NCBI GenBank assembly: GCA_047633055.1 | Contig: JBLIEI010000096.1 | Location: 1-8,618 of the forward strand | DNA: 8,618 bases | Direction of reading: 5' to 3' | Source: CALJFL01 sp047633055 | GTDB taxonomy: Bacteria; Pseudomonadota; Gammaproteobacteria; Pseudomonadales; Halieaceae | The notes under the pieces: model-generated | What the model saw: only the letters and a program-made list of their open reading frames with translations | The model's database searches: none | What the model was told of the DNA's origin: nothing | Shown here: positions 1 through 6,488 of the stretch, one piece after another | How the letters are laid out: each line of letters starts with the position of its first letter | How positions within the stretch are numbered: position 1 is the stretch's first letter | Translations under genes and position numbers: made by a program

Positions 1-1088
1 CCGCAGCTGAACGGATCGTTGCCCCAGCGTGTAATGACGTACTCAGTCGGCTCTGGTATGTCGGCCCCGTAGATCGTCCTCAATACCGTCATAGCATCGG
101 CGATAGCTTCCTGATCACTGAATTGTTCGACCTCAATCGCCGCGTCTGCTACGCAAAAACCTAGCAGGATTGGCTCATCAGTGACCGCTGTGTAGTTATA
201 CCAAGACAGCCAGCGTCCTCTTTGCACATGAGGGTAAGCCACCACATCAACCTCGGTGTTCCAGAACGCCTGCGGAAATTTCAGGTAAAACTTGTTGCAA
301 AGGCCCATGCCCAGATCATTGATAGCCGCGTTCTTCTCGGCACTGAGGGTTGGAGTAAAGGCAATGCTGCCTTTCTTCAGTACACCCAAAGGCACCGTCA
401 CGATGACGCTGTCGGCTTCGAACACACCGCTCCGTGTGGTCACAGTCACGCCATCGCCACTGTAGTCGACTGCGCAAACGACTTGCTCAAGTCGCAGATT
501 TACCGCCTTCGCCATGGGTTGGATAAGGCTTGTATAGCTACCGCGCAAAATAGCGTCGGCACCGCGCATATCCCTGCCTTCCTCCAGTGCCGAGGCGGCG
601 AGCTCGCTAATATCGGCGGCATATTCCTCTTCCAATGCCGTTGCGATCACCAGCTCCTGTGTTGCCTTAGGAATGCGCGCCAGTAGTTTCGTGGGAAGTC
701 TGGATAGCCTGTCGCGAATGCTCTGCTTGCGCTTGGCACCGAGGCCCAGTTTGTATAGCGCATTTTCAAGCTTGTCCAGTGTCGCCATCGACGTCCTATC
801 GGGATTGCCGTGGCTATCGTAGAAGCGCACAGAGTCATAATCAGTCTCAACCATAGGGAGACTTTGCTCTAGCGCCTGATCATACAGTGGATGATCTTTG
901 ATGCCATGTAGCCAGCTCGCGCCAAGGTCAACGGGCGAGCCAAGTGCGTGGCTGGATCGTGTTCTGCCGCCAGCCTCACTACGCGCTTCGAGCACGAGTA
1001 CGTCGATTCCCTGTTTTTGTAGTGTTTGGGCGGCCGCCAGACCGGCTAAGCCAGCGCCTACTACGATGACGTCGTGCGACTGTGTCAT
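1..1088 (-). CDS. Flavin-containing amine oxidase (monoamine/polyamine oxidase family), C-terminus cut off by window edge
   Basis: The reading frame is open without a stop from an ATG at 1088 to the left edge, giving about 362 residues; the family is usually 420-470, so the C-terminal part is missing. Seen: an N-terminal FAD-binding Rossmann motif GAGLAG (residues 11-16), an acidic residue ending strand 2 (E34), the GGRTRS motif (40-45) and DLGASWLHG (54-62). Further on come VTVPLGVLKKG, then GMGLCNKFYLKF with Lys266 at the place of the lysine conserved in LSD1/MAO-type oxidases, and RWGNDPFSCG just before the edge. Members oxidise amines to imines, giving H2O2 with FAD as cofactor; the substrate cannot be told from sequence. 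No signal peptide is seen, so it is probably cytoplasmic. The start is supported by AGGA at 1097-1100 (spacer 8). It lies 54 bp downstream of the NTF2-like gene on the same strand and may be cotranscribed. Confidence 0.9.
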   Translation of the reverse strand, partial: MTQSHDVIVVGAGLAGLAAAQTLQKQGIDVLVLEARSEAGGRTRSSHALGSPVDLGASWLHGIKDHPLYDQALEQSLPMVETDYDSVRFYDSHGNPDRTSMATLDKLENALYKLGLGAKRKQSIRDRLSRLPTKLLARIPKATQELVIATALEEEYAADISELAASALEEGRDMRGADAILRGSYTSLIQPMAKAVNLRLEQVVCAVDYSGDGVTVTTRSGVFEADSVIVTVPLGVLKKGSIAFTPTLSAEKNAAINDLGMGLCNKFYLKFPQAFWNTEVDVVAYPHVQRGRWLSWYNYTAVTDEPILLGFCVADAAIEVEQFSDQEAIADAMTVLRTIYGADIPEPTEYVITRWGNDPFSC

Positions 1089-1089
1089 G

Positions 1090-1104
1090 AATCAGGTCCT
1101 GATT
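1090..1104 (-). promoter_or_regulatory. Perfect palindrome over the amine-oxidase ribosome binding site
   Basis: AATCAGG-T-CCTGATT on the plus strand is a perfect 7+1+7 inverted repeat whose edge is two bases from the amine-oxidase ATG. It contains the AGGA ribosome binding site. As RNA it could fold as a 6-bp stem with a 3-base loop and occlude the site; as DNA it has the shape of a small dimer operator. Either role is inference. Confidence 0.4.
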
Positions 1105-1142
1105 TTTGTGTGGCCGGTGTTGCTGCTCAGGTAGTCAAGGTT

Positions 1143-1598
1143 CTAGAGTCCATGCTCTGCGCAGTCGAGGTCGGCATAGCCTGTAAATGCCCAGCGACCA
1201 TCGCGCAGGTCCGCCAGGTACCAGCCACAGGAAACTTCATCCTCTGAGCCGTCATAACGGTCCACCCAGCTGGCCTTGAAGCTTGCGGTGCTCGCATTGA
1301 TCCGATCAGTTATGACTTTCTGTAAGTTGGCATTGAGCCAGCCATCGGCCAGCCACTCCTGCATGGGTGGACCCAGCCACTCCTGCGCCGGTGTTGTCAT
1401 CACTGAGCCGTCAGCACTGTGGGTGACGACAACGTCGTTGTAGTGGCTCAGGATAGCGTCAATGTTCTCTCCAGGGTTACTTTCCCAAAGTGCGGCGTAG
1501 TCCTTTATATACCAGGTTTCCGGATCCGGGCTGTGGGTGTCGGCAATAACTGGCAGACAAATAAATAGCACGGCTATAGCAGCGACTTTGTTTTTCAT
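1143..1598 (-). CDS. Small exported NTF2-like/SnoaL-like domain protein
   Basis: A 151-residue protein begins at the ATG at 1598. A TTG seven codons upstream (1619) keeps the frame open but has no ribosome binding site, whereas the ATG follows GAGG at 1610-1613 (spacer 11) and is directly followed by a good signal peptide. That peptide is a short basic start (MKNK), a hydrophobic run to about residue 16, and a VIA-D cleavage site after Ala19. The mature part begins with an amphipathic helix (YIKDYAALW), continues through a segment around TTPAQEWLGPP and ends in WYLADLRDGRWAFTGYADLDC, which resembles the cone-shaped NTF2/SnoaL fold. Cys124 and Cys146 could form a disulfide in the periplasm. 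The fold assignment rests on overall pattern, not on a catalytic motif, and function is unknown. It precedes the amine-oxidase gene by 54 bp, so a shared transcript is likely. Confidence 0.7.
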   Translation of the reverse strand: MKNKVAAIAVLFICLPVIADTHSPDPETWYIKDYAALWESNPGENIDAILSHYNDVVVTHSADGSVMTTPAQEWLGPPMQEWLADGWLNANLQKVITDRINASTASFKASWVDRYDGSEDEVSCGWYLADLRDGRWAFTGYADLDCAEHGL

Positions 1599-1693
1599 AA
1601 CGTTCTCTACCTCTTTCAATTTGTGACTGAGCAGGGTTCGCCGTAAGCGTCTTATGGCTTGAGCATTCTATATTGTAGTTTCGGCGTCTACCG

Positions 1694-1757
1694 GGCCTGT
1701 AGGGAGACACTTGCTTCTCGATAACATCGAGACTCCCGGCTCACCTTGTTACAGGCC
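1694..1757. repeat. Three nested inverted repeats in the divergent spacer
   Basis: Three perfect inverted repeats sit inside one another. The outer arms GGCCTGTA (1694-1701) and TACAGGCC (1750-1757) pair over 8 bp. The middle arms GGGAG (1702-1706) and CTCCC (1733-1737) pair over 5 bp. The inner arms TCTCGAT (1716-1722) and ATCGAGA (1726-1732) pair over 7 bp around an AAC loop. On the left the outer and middle arms touch; on the right the inner and middle arms touch. Folded, this is a 20-bp rod with one 9-base and one 12-base side bulge. It lies between the starts of the NTF2-like gene and the dehydrogenase and codes for nothing evident. It could be a structured leader or small RNA, an operator cluster, or a remnant of a repeat element. 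Confidence 0.6.
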
Positions 1758-1782
1758 AGCTACATTAGATGGGTATCTGTCT

Positions 1783-1788
1783 TATAAT
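1783..1788 (+). promoter_or_regulatory. Candidate -10 box for the SDR gene
   Basis: A perfect TATAAT lies 54 bp before the dehydrogenase ATG. At 17 bp upstream the hexamer is CTACAT (1760-1765), a poor -35, so this would be a weak or activator-dependent sigma-70 promoter. Transcription would begin near 1795, leaving a leader of roughly 50 bases and excluding the nested repeats from this transcript. Confidence 0.4.
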
Positions 1789-1842
1789 GTGACTCTCACC
1801 CAGACAATCAGCTTTTTGAGCGAACCACAATGGAGCCAAAGC

Positions 1843-2640
1843 ATGCGTAAAGAAACCGTTGTAATAACCGGCGCCTCCTCAGGAATAGGTGAAGAATTGG
1901 CAAAGCTTTTCGCTAGGAACGACTACGACCTGGTATTAGTCGCGCGCAGCGCCGATAAGCTAAAGACACTTGCAGGCCAACTCAAACAGGATGCCGGGGT
2001 CCGGGTGTTGGTGGAACCTGCAGATTTATCCCGGCGTGGTGCGGCGAAAAAACTATCATCAACCCTGAGTCAGCAGGGTATTGAAGTTGATATTCTGGTT
2101 AACTCTGCCGGAGTTTTGGAGCACGGGAGCTTTATCGATGCATCGGCTGCATCCCAGCAGGGCATGATTGATCTGAATGTGAGCGGGCTGACAAGTATGT
2201 TAAACCAATTCCTGCCGCCCATGGTGAAGCGTGGTAAGGGGCGCATCCTCAATGTGGCATCCATTGCTGCCTTTCAGCCAATCCCCAGTCTCGCTACCTA
2301 TGCAGCAACCAAGGCCTATGTACTATCGTTGTCAGAATCACTTGCTGAAGAACTCTCAGGTACGGGTGTGTCGGTAACCGCTTTGTGCCCCGGCATCACC
2401 GCTACCAATATGTTCACAACCGCCCAGAAAAAAAGTGGCGGCCTCAAGGTTCCCGATTTCCTAGTGGGAGACGTTGAAGACGTTGCGGCTCAGGGCTATC
2501 GCGGCTGCCTGAGAGGTGATGTGATTTGCGTACCCGGGGCGATAAATCAGGCGGTGACAATAACTGGAAGAGCCACACCAAAATGGTTGCTGCGGCGAAT
2601 TTCAGGTGTAATGGGCCGTTACAGTCTAAAAGATGAGTAA
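1843..2640 (+). CDS. Classical short-chain dehydrogenase/reductase (SDR)
   Basis: A 265-residue protein of normal length for a classical SDR. Seen: the cofactor motif TGASSGIG (residues 9-16), Arg35 after the second strand (VARS), which in this family usually goes with NADP(H), Asp61 (ADLS), NSAG (87-90) in place of the usual NNAG, and a complete catalytic tetrad Asn112, Ser140, Tyr153 and Lys157 (YAATK). CPG (182-184) is the conserved turn after the active site. The substrate is unknown; the general form resembles the DltE/COG0300-type short-chain dehydrogenases that reduce carbonyl groups of lipids or xenobiotics. The ATG at 1843 is chosen because GGAG (1832-1835) lies 7 bases before it and SDR proteins begin just before the first strand. 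An in-frame TTG at 1711 would add 44 residues of unrelated sequence lying in the nested-repeat and promoter region. The gene appears to be a single transcription unit. Confidence 0.92.
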   Translation: MRKETVVITGASSGIGEELAKLFARNDYDLVLVARSADKLKTLAGQLKQDAGVRVLVEPADLSRRGAAKKLSSTLSQQGIEVDILVNSAGVLEHGSFIDASAASQQGMIDLNVSGLTSMLNQFLPPMVKRGKGRILNVASIAAFQPIPSLATYAATKAYVLSLSESLAEELSGTGVSVTALCPGITATNMFTTAQKKSGGLKVPDFLVGDVEDVAAQGYRGCLRGDVICVPGAINQAVTITGRATPKWLLRRISGVMGRYSLKDE

Positions 2641-2704
2641 TCAAAACGTCGGGGTATTCGCCCTCTCGAGGAACCCGCCGCCCATTTCTTAACCTCACCA
2701 CCTT

Positions 2705-2717
2705 CAAGTTTAACTTG
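2705..2717. repeat. Short perfect palindrome upstream of acnA
   Basis: CAAGTT-T-AACTTG is a perfect 6+1+6 inverted repeat 25 bp upstream of the TTGACT box of the acnA promoter region. Its place and symmetry would suit a regulator binding site, but the arms are short and no known regulator consensus is recognised. Confidence 0.3.
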
Positions 2718-2741
2718 CCGATTGCGGTGGTATTTCCGATG

Positions 2742-2780
2742 TTGACTTAACGGGCGGGTGCTCTCTGCATACTCTATACT
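2742..2780 (+). promoter_or_regulatory. acnA: Candidate acnA promoter
   Basis: TTGACT at 2742-2747 is a good -35 hexamer (5 of 6). CATACT lies 20 bp further on (2768-2773) and TATACT 27 bp further (2775-2780). TATACT is the better -10 but too far from TTGACT, so either the spacing is unusual or TATACT works with a poor -35. With TATACT the start would be near 2787, leaving only about 26 bases before the proposed acnA start codon. Confidence 0.35.
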
Positions 2781-2800
2781 TGGTACTCAAATGCCACTAT

Positions 2801-2815
2801 AGGAACATTGCCTTG
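2801..2815 (+). promoter_or_regulatory. acnA: Ribosome binding site and TTG start of acnA
   Basis: AGGA at 2801-2804 sits 8 bases before TTG at 2813-2815. An upstream in-frame TTG at 2780 overlaps the candidate -10 box and has no ribosome binding site. The downstream TTG also gives a protein of 891 residues with the cysteine ligands one residue from the E. coli AcnA numbering, so it is preferred. There is no in-frame ATG near the expected N-terminus. Confidence 0.75.
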
Positions 2816-5488
2816 GAATCCTCGAAAAACTCTTTTGACACCCGCGCCACGCTAACCGTAGACGGCAAAGACTATCGCTATTACGCCATTAATGGCGGCG
2901 ATCTGGCGGGACACCGCAGCGCGGCTCGTCTCCCGGTCTGCACCAAGATCTTACTCGAAAACCTGCTGCGCCATGAAGACGGTATCAGCTGCTCTCGCGA
3001 GGATATCGAGATACTTGCGGCCAGTGGAGGCCAAGGTAGCGACCAGGAAATTGCCTATCACCCCACACGGGTATTGATGCAGGATTTTACAGGCGTGCCG
3101 GCCGTGGTGGATCTGGCGGCGATGCGCGATGCGCTGGTTAAACGCGGTATCGATCCTCAAAAAATTAACCCACTCTCACCGGTAGACCTGGTCATCGATC
3201 ACTCCGTAAGCATCGACAAGTTTGGCAGCGACAGCGCCTTCGAGCAGAACGTCGGGATGGAAATGCAGCGCAATTTTGAGCGCTACCAGTTCCTGAAATG
3301 GGGGCAGGGTGCCTTCGACGATTTCCGGGTAGTGCCCCCAGGCACCGGGATCTGCCACCAGGTTAACCTGGAGTATTTAGCCCAGGTGGTGTGGCAACAA
3401 AGTGAGGATGACGTCCCTGTCGCCTGTCCAGACACTCTGGTGGGAACAGACAGCCACACGACTATGATCAATGGCTTGGGCGTACTGGGTTGGGGGGTTG
3501 GCGGTATCGAGGCGGAGGCGGCCATGCTGGGACAACCGATCTCTATGTTGATACCTGATGTGGTGGGCTTTGAACTGACCGGGCAAATGCGCGAGGGCAT
3601 TACCGCCACTGACCTGGTATTGCAGGTGGTGCAAATACTGCGATCCCATGGCGTGGTGGGCAAGTTCGTAGAGTTCTTCGGCAGTGGCTTGGATCAACTT
3701 CCATTGGCTGACCGCGCCACCATCGCCAATATGGCGCCAGAATATGGCGCTACTTGCGGCTTCTTCCCGGTGGACGCCCAGACGCTAACCTATCTGGAAC
3801 TCACCGGTCGTGACCCACATACCATCGCAAGGGTCGAAGCGTACTGCAAGGCCCAGGGTATGTGGCGCGACGAACACTACATTGCGCCGGAATTTGCCGC
3901 CACGCTGCAGCTCGATATGTCCACGGTTGAGCCCAACCTGGCCGGCCCCAAACGGCCACAGGATAGGGTCGCCGTGCGCGAGTTGCATACGGCCACTGAC
4001 GAGTTCATTGAACTGGGCGGCAAAGCGGGTCAGCTGGCAACCGCTTACCCGCTGGAACACAGCGAAGAGTCCATGCACCACGGAGATGTGGTGATCGCGG
4101 CCATTACGTCCTGTACCAATACATCGAATCCTGCGGTTATGGTGGGAGCCGGGCTGGTGGCCCAGAAAGCATTAGCGCTTGGCCTGCAGCGTAAGCCTTG
4201 GGTGAAATCTTCGCTGGCCCCCGGATCAAAAGTCGTTACGGATTACCTGACGAAAGCCGGTCTACAAAAATCGTTGGATGAACTGGGTTTTAATCTGGTG
4301 GGCTACGGTTGTACTACTTGTATCGGCAACTCTGGCCCATTACCGCCGGCAGTGGCAGAAACGATTGCCAGCAACGACCTGGTGGTTTGCGGCGTACTGT
4401 CTGGAAATCGAAATTTTGAAGGTCGTATCCATCCACTGGTCGAGGCCAATTGGTTGGCCTCGCCCCCGCTGGTAGTCGCCTATGCCCTGGCGGGAACCAC
4501 TCGTATTGATTTGAGCCAAGACGCCCTGGGTAGTGATAAAAATGGAGAGCCTGTATATCTGCGCGATATCTGGCCCAGCAATGCCGAGATCGCTGAGATA
4601 GTGCAAAGCGTCAACAGTGATATGTTCAAGAAAGAGTATGGCGCTGTATTTGACGGAGACGATAGTTGGCGGAATATCGAGGTCAGTGGTGGCGCGACCT
4701 ACGCATTTTCCGAGGATTCTACCTATATCCAACTGCCCCCGTTTTTTGAAGAGCAATACAGTGGCAACCGACAAAATATTATGGCCGCGCCTATGCTCGC
4801 CATGCTGGGGGACTCTGTCACCACGGACCACATTTCCCCGGCTGGCGCCATTCCGCTGGATAGTCCGGCCGCCCAATATCTGCGCGACCACGGTGTTACT
4901 GAAGGCGATTTCAATTCTTACGGTTCGCGGCGGGGCAACCATCAGGTGATGATGCGCGGCACCTTCGGTAATATTCGTATCCGCAACGAGATGACACCGG
5001 ATCTGGAGGGCGGCTACACCCGGCTGAACGGTCAGTTCGAACCCCAGTTTATTTACGATGCTGCGATGGTATATGTGGCGCAAGGGGTAAATACCGTGGT
5101 GGTCGGCGGGAAGGAATACGGTACCGGTTCCAGTCGTGACTGGGCGGCCAAGGGAACGCTGTTGCTGGGCGTCAAAGCTGTGATCGTTGAAAGCTTTGAA
5201 CGTATCCACCGTTCCAACCTGGTAGGCATGGGTGTATTACCCCTGCAATTTATGCCGGGTGAGACACGTAAAACGCTGCAGCTAAAGGGTGATGAAACTT
5301 TCGATATTCTGAACCTGTGTGGCGAACTGATACCCAAGCAACTTATGCCTGCGGTAGTGCACTACCCCGATGGGACGCAACGCGAGATTCAATTGCAATC
5401 CAGACTGGATACCCTGGTTGAAGTTGAATATTACCGGGCCGGAGGCGTACTCACCTATGTTCTCAACCGCATCGCTGATCAGGCTTGA
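2813..5488 (+). CDS. acnA: Aconitate hydratase A
   Basis: Interconverts citrate and isocitrate via cis-aconitate in the TCA and glyoxylate cycles, in the cytoplasm, with a [4Fe-4S] cluster. The 891-residue product matches the usual AcnA length. Seen: GTDSHTT (around 213-215) followed by NGLGVLGWGVGGIEAEAAMLGQP-type sequence, a first cluster ligand Cys434 in SCTNTSNP, and two more, Cys500 and Cys503, in GCTTCIGNSGP. The C-terminal swivel domain carries DSVTTDHISPAG, YGSRRGNHQVM and the substrate-binding GTGSSRDWAAKGT (770-782). All three ligands are present and there is no frameshift. The N-terminus and the LTGRDPHTI/AQGMW segment fit AcnA rather than AcnB (different domain order) or AcnD (2-methylcitrate dehydratase). 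In E. coli AcnA is the stable, stress-related isoenzyme, and the apoprotein binds mRNA; whether this holds here is unknown. It stands alone after a 172-bp spacer and converges on nei with 42 bp between stops. Confidence 0.97.
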   Translation: MESSKNSFDTRATLTVDGKDYRYYAINGGDLAGHRSAARLPVCTKILLENLLRHEDGISCSREDIEILAASGGQGSDQEIAYHPTRVLMQDFTGVPAVVDLAAMRDALVKRGIDPQKINPLSPVDLVIDHSVSIDKFGSDSAFEQNVGMEMQRNFERYQFLKWGQGAFDDFRVVPPGTGICHQVNLEYLAQVVWQQSEDDVPVACPDTLVGTDSHTTMINGLGVLGWGVGGIEAEAAMLGQPISMLIPDVVGFELTGQMREGITATDLVLQVVQILRSHGVVGKFVEFFGSGLDQLPLADRATIANMAPEYGATCGFFPVDAQTLTYLELTGRDPHTIARVEAYCKAQGMWRDEHYIAPEFAATLQLDMSTVEPNLAGPKRPQDRVAVRELHTATDEFIELGGKAGQLATAYPLEHSEESMHHGDVVIAAITSCTNTSNPAVMVGAGLVAQKALALGLQRKPWVKSSLAPGSKVVTDYLTKAGLQKSLDELGFNLVGYGCTTCIGNSGPLPPAVAETIASNDLVVCGVLSGNRNFEGRIHPLVEANWLASPPLVVAYALAGTTRIDLSQDALGSDKNGEPVYLRDIWPSNAEIAEIVQSVNSDMFKKEYGAVFDGDDSWRNIEVSGGATYAFSEDSTYIQLPPFFEEQYSGNRQNIMAAPMLAMLGDSVTTDHISPAGAIPLDSPAAQYLRDHGVTEGDFNSYGSRRGNHQVMMRGTFGNIRIRNEMTPDLEGGYTRLNGQFEPQFIYDAAMVYVAQGVNTVVVGGKEYGTGSSRDWAAKGTLLLGVKAVIVESFERIHRSNLVGMGVLPLQFMPGETRKTLQLKGDETFDILNLCGELIPKQLMPAVVHYPDGTQREIQLQSRLDTLVEVEYYRAGGVLTYVLNRIADQA

Positions 5489-5530
5489 CCGAATAGCGAC
5501 ATAGCGGGGGTGCCGGTGTGCGGCGTTGTC

Positions 5531-6355
5531 TCATGTGGGGGCCTGGCAGGCCGGGCAGTAATAGATCCTGCGACTGCCTATCTCCTGACGCTGGATGCTA
5601 CCGTAGCAGGTATAACAGGGCTGGTCTTCTCGGCCAAAGACATAAAAGCGACGCTGGCCACGGGTGAGGCCCTGTGCTTTAAGTGTCGCTGAAAGTCGTG
5701 GTGCTACAGTGGTCCCCCTGGTTTGATAGCTGCGACGGCTGATCGCAAGTGTGCTGCGCGCCAGCTTGCCAATCTGTGCTCGTGAGAGGTCAGCCGGGCG
5801 TGCCTTGGGGTGGAGGCGGGCGTTGTGCAATATCTCCGAGCGCAGGTAGTTGCCATTGCCCGCCATAAACGTCTGGTCAAGATACAGCCCGGCAAGCGCC
5901 TTGCGTGTAAACCGGGGCGCAAGTAATCGTTCAGCCACGGTTCGCCAGGTTAGCGAGGGATCCATAATGTCCGGGCCGAGTTTTGCGAGAAAGGGGTGAG
6001 CTGCCAGTTCTGCGGTCGGCCAGACGCTGATATCCGAGGCGCTGTATAGCACTGCACTGTGGGTGGCGGTCTGCAGCAGAAGGCGCATCGAACGATTGGT
6101 CTTTGGTAATTTGTGGCCCTTCATCACTTTCCAAACGCCGTAGAGTTGGTTGTGTGAATAAATACTGAGGCCGTGATCAAAATGCGTTAGTAATGCCTTA
6201 CCGCGTGTTTCAATCATGACCACTTTTTGATCGTGCAGTTGCTTTGCATAGTGACGCAGTCTGGGCTGTCCGAAGCGCACGGTGGCTACCGTCTCACCGA
6301 CCAGGACTTTGGCGATGGTGTCTGCAGCGAGTCTTATTTCCGGTCCTTCTGGCAT
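5531..6355 (-). CDS. nei: Endonuclease VIII (DNA glycosylase/AP lyase)
   Basis: A base-excision repair enzyme that removes oxidised pyrimidines and cuts the strand by beta,delta-elimination. The 274-residue protein begins MPEGPEI; after Met removal Pro2 is the Schiff-base nucleophile and Glu3 the general acid. Seen: Lys53 in ETRGKALLTHF, YSHNQLYGVW (66-75), the helix-two-turn-helix region around QTFMAGNGNYLRSEIL (161-176) and a C-terminal zinc finger with Cys247, Cys250, Cys267, Cys270 and Arg262/Arg263 in its turn. Sequence character throughout is like E. coli Nei rather than Fpg: SHNQLYGVW and TRGKALLTHF are Nei-specific. The ATG at 6355 is required because Pro2 must follow the first Met; an in-frame extension to 6424 would bury it. 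The ribosome binding site is weak (AGG, spacer 9). It lies 112 bp downstream of the DUF427 gene on the same strand, but a hairpin between them suggests separate transcripts. Confidence 0.96.
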   Translation of the reverse strand: MPEGPEIRLAADTIAKVLVGETVATVRFGQPRLRHYAKQLHDQKVVMIETRGKALLTHFDHGLSIYSHNQLYGVWKVMKGHKLPKTNRSMRLLLQTATHSAVLYSASDISVWPTAELAAHPFLAKLGPDIMDPSLTWRTVAERLLAPRFTRKALAGLYLDQTFMAGNGNYLRSEILHNARLHPKARPADLSRAQIGKLARSTLAISRRSYQTRGTTVAPRLSATLKAQGLTRGQRRFYVFGREDQPCYTCYGSIQRQEIGSRRIYYCPACQAPT

Positions 6356-6381
6356 GGCTAGCGACCTGTGTCTGGTGCCAG

Positions 6382-6395
6382 CAAGCGCCGGCTTG
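6382..6395. repeat. Small inverted repeat before nei
   Basis: CAAGC (6382-6386) and GCTTG (6391-6395) form a 5-bp stem with a GCCG loop in the region that would be the nei leader. It is short and may be chance. Confidence 0.25.
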
Positions 6396-6408
6396 TTGTG
6401 CATTAAGT

Positions 6409-6449
6409 AAAAAAAGCTGTCCACGGCGTTGCACGGGCTGTAGCTTTTT
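6409..6449 (-). terminator. Terminator-like hairpin between DUF427 and nei
   Basis: Read on the minus strand, AAAAAGCT (6449-6442) pairs with AGCTTTTT (6418-6411), an 8-bp stem, and the T run goes on to seven Ts ending at 6409. The loop of 23 bases can add a few C-G pairs. The A-stem-T layout is that of an intrinsic terminator, but the outer stem is AT-rich, so it may be inefficient. It would end the DUF427 transcript before nei. The layout is nearly symmetric, with five Ts on the plus strand, but no plus-strand gene feeds it. Confidence 0.45.
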
Positions 6450-6460
6450 AACTAGGGCGT

Positions 6461-6488
6461 TCTGGCACTACCAATGATTGGTGCCAGA
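6461..6488. repeat. Inverted repeat over the DUF427 stop codon
   Basis: TCTGGCAC (6461-6468) and GTGCCAGA (6481-6488) are perfect 8-base inverted arms 12 bases apart; a further CAA/TTG pairing is possible inside. The TAG stop of the DUF427 gene (6468-6470) lies in it. No T run follows on either strand, so it is not a complete terminator by itself, but it may protect or stall at the mRNA 3' end. Confidence 0.5.

Noticed and set aside
222..1134. Plus-strand and second minus-strand frames over the amine-oxidase gene
   Set aside because: The continuous minus-strand frame from 1088 carries all flavin amine-oxidase motifs; the others are low-complexity shadows.
1541..1598. Lipoprotein signal in the NTF2-like protein
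   Set aside because: The Cys at residue 14 is preceded by Phe-Ile, which does not fit a lipobox; VIA-D gives an ordinary cleavage site.
1694..1757. Integron attC site
   Set aside because: Nested arms are reminiscent of attC, but the GTTRRRY and RYYYAAC core sites are missing and no integrase or cassette layout is present.
1711..1842. 44-residue N-terminal extension of the SDR from a TTG at 1711
   Set aside because: It crosses the nested repeats and the TATAAT box, has no ribosome binding site, and precedes a well-placed ATG with GGAG.
2641..2700. Terminator after the SDR gene
   Set aside because: Only a 4-bp CGGG/CCCG pairing with a long loop and no T run.
4340..5209. A 289-codon open frame antisense to acnA
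   Set aside because: It lies wholly inside the strongly conserved aconitase gene, has no recognisable domain, and is the kind of frame left by GC-biased third positions.
5489..5530. Bidirectional terminator between acnA and nei
   Set aside because: The 42-bp gap has a short ATAGCG direct repeat but no stem with a T run on either strand.
6356..6424. 23-residue N-terminal extension of nei
   Set aside because: The catalytic Pro must be residue 2, which fixes the start at 6355.
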